A stretch of DNA of 64,000 bases from Lachnospiraceae bacterium (lineage in GTDB: Bacteria; Bacillota; Clostridia; Lachnospirales; Lachnospiraceae): contig JAMPFQ010000008.1 in NCBI GenBank assembly GCA_023664345.1, forward strand, positions 31,564 through 95,563. The letters run 5' to 3'. Position numbers and translations under genes: made by a program. Positions 62,697-64,000 of this stretch are shown here, one piece after another (position 1 is the stretch's first letter; each line of letters opens with the position of its first letter). The notes beneath the pieces are model-generated. The model was not told where the DNA came from. It searched no databases and saw only the letters and a list, made by a program, of their open reading frames with translations.

Positions 62697-63865
62697 GTCT
62701 CCTCTTTTCCTTCCGTCAAATCGATAACACTATTATAATAGTGAACCGCCTGCAAAGCAACCGCATCTTCCCTGAAAGCCAGGGCCGACTGCCCGGCGCA
62801 GGATGCCATGCGCTCCCTGAGGGTTGTGTTTTCCAGCAGGGAATCCAGTTCCCCGGCGAACTGCTCCCTGTTTTCTTCCGTCAGGATACCGTTGAAACCG
62901 CTTTTCACCAGATCCTTTACCCCGGAAGCCTCCACCGCCACCACGGGCGTTTTCCCCGCGAAAGCTTCCAGGATCACAATCCCCTGGGTCTCCGTCCTGG
63001 AGGCAAAAAGGAATGCTTCCGCCGCCGCAAAATAAGAAGCGATTTCCTGATTGGGGATCTTTCCCGTAAAACGGATCTCCTGCCCCAGACCCAGTTCCGC
63101 CGCCGTCCGCTCATAGGCTTTCCTGTCCGGACCGTCCCCGATCATCAGCATACGGAAAGGCTTTCCCCAGCGCCGCTTGAACAGCTCCAGGCTATGTAGC
63201 AGAAATTCCACATTCTTTTCCTGCGCCATCCTGGATACGGTGATCAGCAGCGGCATATCCTCTGCCTGATATTGTTCCCTGATCTTCGCGATAGCGTCCC
63301 CATCCACCTGAAAATTCTCTTCTTCGATCCCCGTGGGAAGAATCCCGATCTTTTCCGGGTACACCCTGCATGCTTCCACCAGATAGTCCTTCATCCCCCG
63401 GGTGGGGGCGAAGATGAAGTGACAGTGTTTCAGGAATGTACGCAGGTACAGGGGCGTCAGTTTCTCGATCAGCCTGGACTTTGTATAACATTCCGCATAC
63501 CGCTCATAGCGGGTATGGTAAGTAAATGTCAGGGGCACATTGTATTTCTTTGACAGGTACACCGCCGTCCTGCCGATGAGCATGGGGTGGTGCACATGGA
63601 TGATGTCAAAATCATGCTTTTTAAACTCCTCCTCGATCCGCCTGTCAAAGGGATTGGGCAGCACGATGCCGCCGATGAACCGCTTCATGCAGGTGGCGTA
63701 GCGGAACACGTTTTCCTCCTCCGCCTGCTCCCCATAGGTGGGCGCAAACACCGTCACCTGATGCCCCAGCCCCTCCAGGCCCCGCTTCAGCCTCTCGATG
63801 GAAATGGGAACGCCGCCCATGAAAGGTTTGTAATTATTTGTCATCAGTGCTATTTTCATTTTCAC
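62672..63865 (-). CDS. Family 4 glycosyltransferase (monoglucosyldiacylglycerol synthase-like)
   Basis: Retaining sugar transferase of the GT4 class. The N-terminal half has MTNNYKPFMGGVPISIERLKRGL and HVHHPMLIGRTAVYLSKKYNVP. The C-terminal Rossmann domain has VSRMAQEKNVEFLLHSLELF, IGDGPDRK and the E-x7-E-like SRTETQGIVILEAFAGKTPVV. The whole resembles clostridial glucosyl-diacylglycerol synthases and glycolipid enzymes. Start at 63865 (GTG) or ATG at 63859; both have AGGAG upstream. It precedes and overlaps a two-component system, suggesting that envelope glycolipid synthesis and this signalling pair are linked. Confidence 0.88.
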   Translation of the reverse strand: MKMKIALMTNNYKPFMGGVPISIERLKRGLEGLGHQVTVFAPTYGEQAEEENVFRYATCMKRFIGGIVLPNPFDRRIEEEFKKHDFDIIHVHHPMLIGRTAVYLSKKYNVPLTFTYHTRYERYAECYTKSRLIEKLTPLYLRTFLKHCHFIFAPTRGMKDYLVEACRVYPEKIGILPTGIEEENFQVDGDAIAKIREQYQAEDMPLLITVSRMAQEKNVEFLLHSLELFKRRWGKPFRMLMIGDGPDRKAYERTAAELGLGQEIRFTGKIPNQEIASYFAAAEAFLFASRTETQGIVILEAFAGKTPVVAVEASGVKDLVKSGFNGILTEENREQFAGELDSLLENTTLRERMASCAGQSALAFREDAVALQAVHYYNSVIDLTEGKEETWKINTVF

Positions 63866-63958
63866 TCCTGCCTCCTGTTATCACAAACTGCCCCAAAGGG
63901 CAAAAGCCTGCTCTGCCGCCTGCGGCGGCACAAACAATCCATGAACCTTCGCAAGACC

Positions 63959-63987
63959 GGAAGAATCGCTGCTCTTGCGATTCTTCC
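63959..63987. repeat. Perfect 11-bp hairpin at the right edge
   Basis: GGAAGAATCGC (63959-63969) and GCGATTCTTCC (63977-63987) with a seven-base loop, about 95 bases upstream of the glycosyltransferase start. Possible terminator or leader element of a gene outside the window; no T-run is visible. Confidence 0.5.
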
Positions 63988-64000
63988 GTGTGAGACTTAG

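Noticed and set aside
1-64000. CRISPR array, tRNA or rRNA genes, prophage or insertion-sequence transposase
   Set aside because: No regular repeat-spacer pattern, cloverleaf, rRNA segment or transposase frame was found on either strand.

Overview
The window looks like chromosomal DNA of an anaerobic Firmicute of the class Clostridia, most likely a Lachnospiraceae member. The evidence is a GC-moderate genome with strong AGGAGG ribosome-binding sites, the endospore genes gerW and its DUF2953 partner, a YlbJ-like sporulation membrane protein, the zinc-ribbon form of ribosomal protein L28, the rpmB-yloU-fakA-recG and rsmD-coaD blocks, a HisG-short/HisZ histidine pathway and a ruvA-ruvB-zapA-U32 cluster. 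This assignment is inferred from gene content; no rRNA or tRNA gene is visible. Almost every gene is on the minus strand. The exceptions are the ylbJ-like gene, rpmB and one dispersed repeat.

Layout. 1-2545: a two-component system (OmpR-type regulator, HAMP kinase) followed by a partial gene. Three direct repeats with an 11-bp period lie upstream of the regulator. 2548-14567: the histidine region, read right to left: hisZ, hisG, then an inserted methyl-accepting chemotaxis gene with its own promoter and terminator, then hisD, hisB, an unusual three-part hisIE, recQ and a large HAD protein. 14572-21071: recU, RNA-modification genes, an SDR oxidoreductase, a YgiQ radical SAM protein and a HAD phosphatase. 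21135-25565: ylbJ-like gene, amidase, coiled-coil protein, coaD and rsmD. 25790-30979: the two subunits of a type IIA topoisomerase (topo IV-like) with an unknown gene between them. 31101-35482: methyltransferase, exonuclease, AraC regulator and an AAA/PD-(D/E)XK protein. 35798-41816: DegV (FakB-like), recG, fakA, an Asp23 protein and rpmB. 41885-47843: J-domain protein, small membrane protein, gerW/DUF2953, NUDIX, and a PBP/FtsW pair that overlap by 146 bases. 48018-52621: U32 peptidase, zapA, and ruvAB under a promoter with a perfect SOS box. 52645-55252: acetyltransferase, a frameshifted membrane protein and a MATE transporter. 55476-59147: leuD, leuC and a second AAA/PD-(D/E)XK paralogue. 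59267-63865: a palindromic element and a glycosyltransferase/regulator/kinase operon.

The most unusual content is non-coding. A family of about 105-nt hairpins sits directly upstream of the Shine-Dalgarno sequence of four unrelated genes (hisB, rsmD, yloU, leuD). Their stems differ by compensating changes, while a GGAACTGGAA-type junction next to the Shine-Dalgarno site is kept. Other structured repeats are a mosaic palindromic element present twice (23586-23815 and 55368-55485), a three-way-junction-like leader upstream of hisZ, tandem repeats beside a perfect 23-bp inverted repeat after recG, and a 156-bp MITE-like palindrome at 59267-59422. Among proteins, the notable cases are the degenerate HisF-like domain fused to HisIE, the gene between parE and parC, and the dual-coding ftsW/PBP junction.
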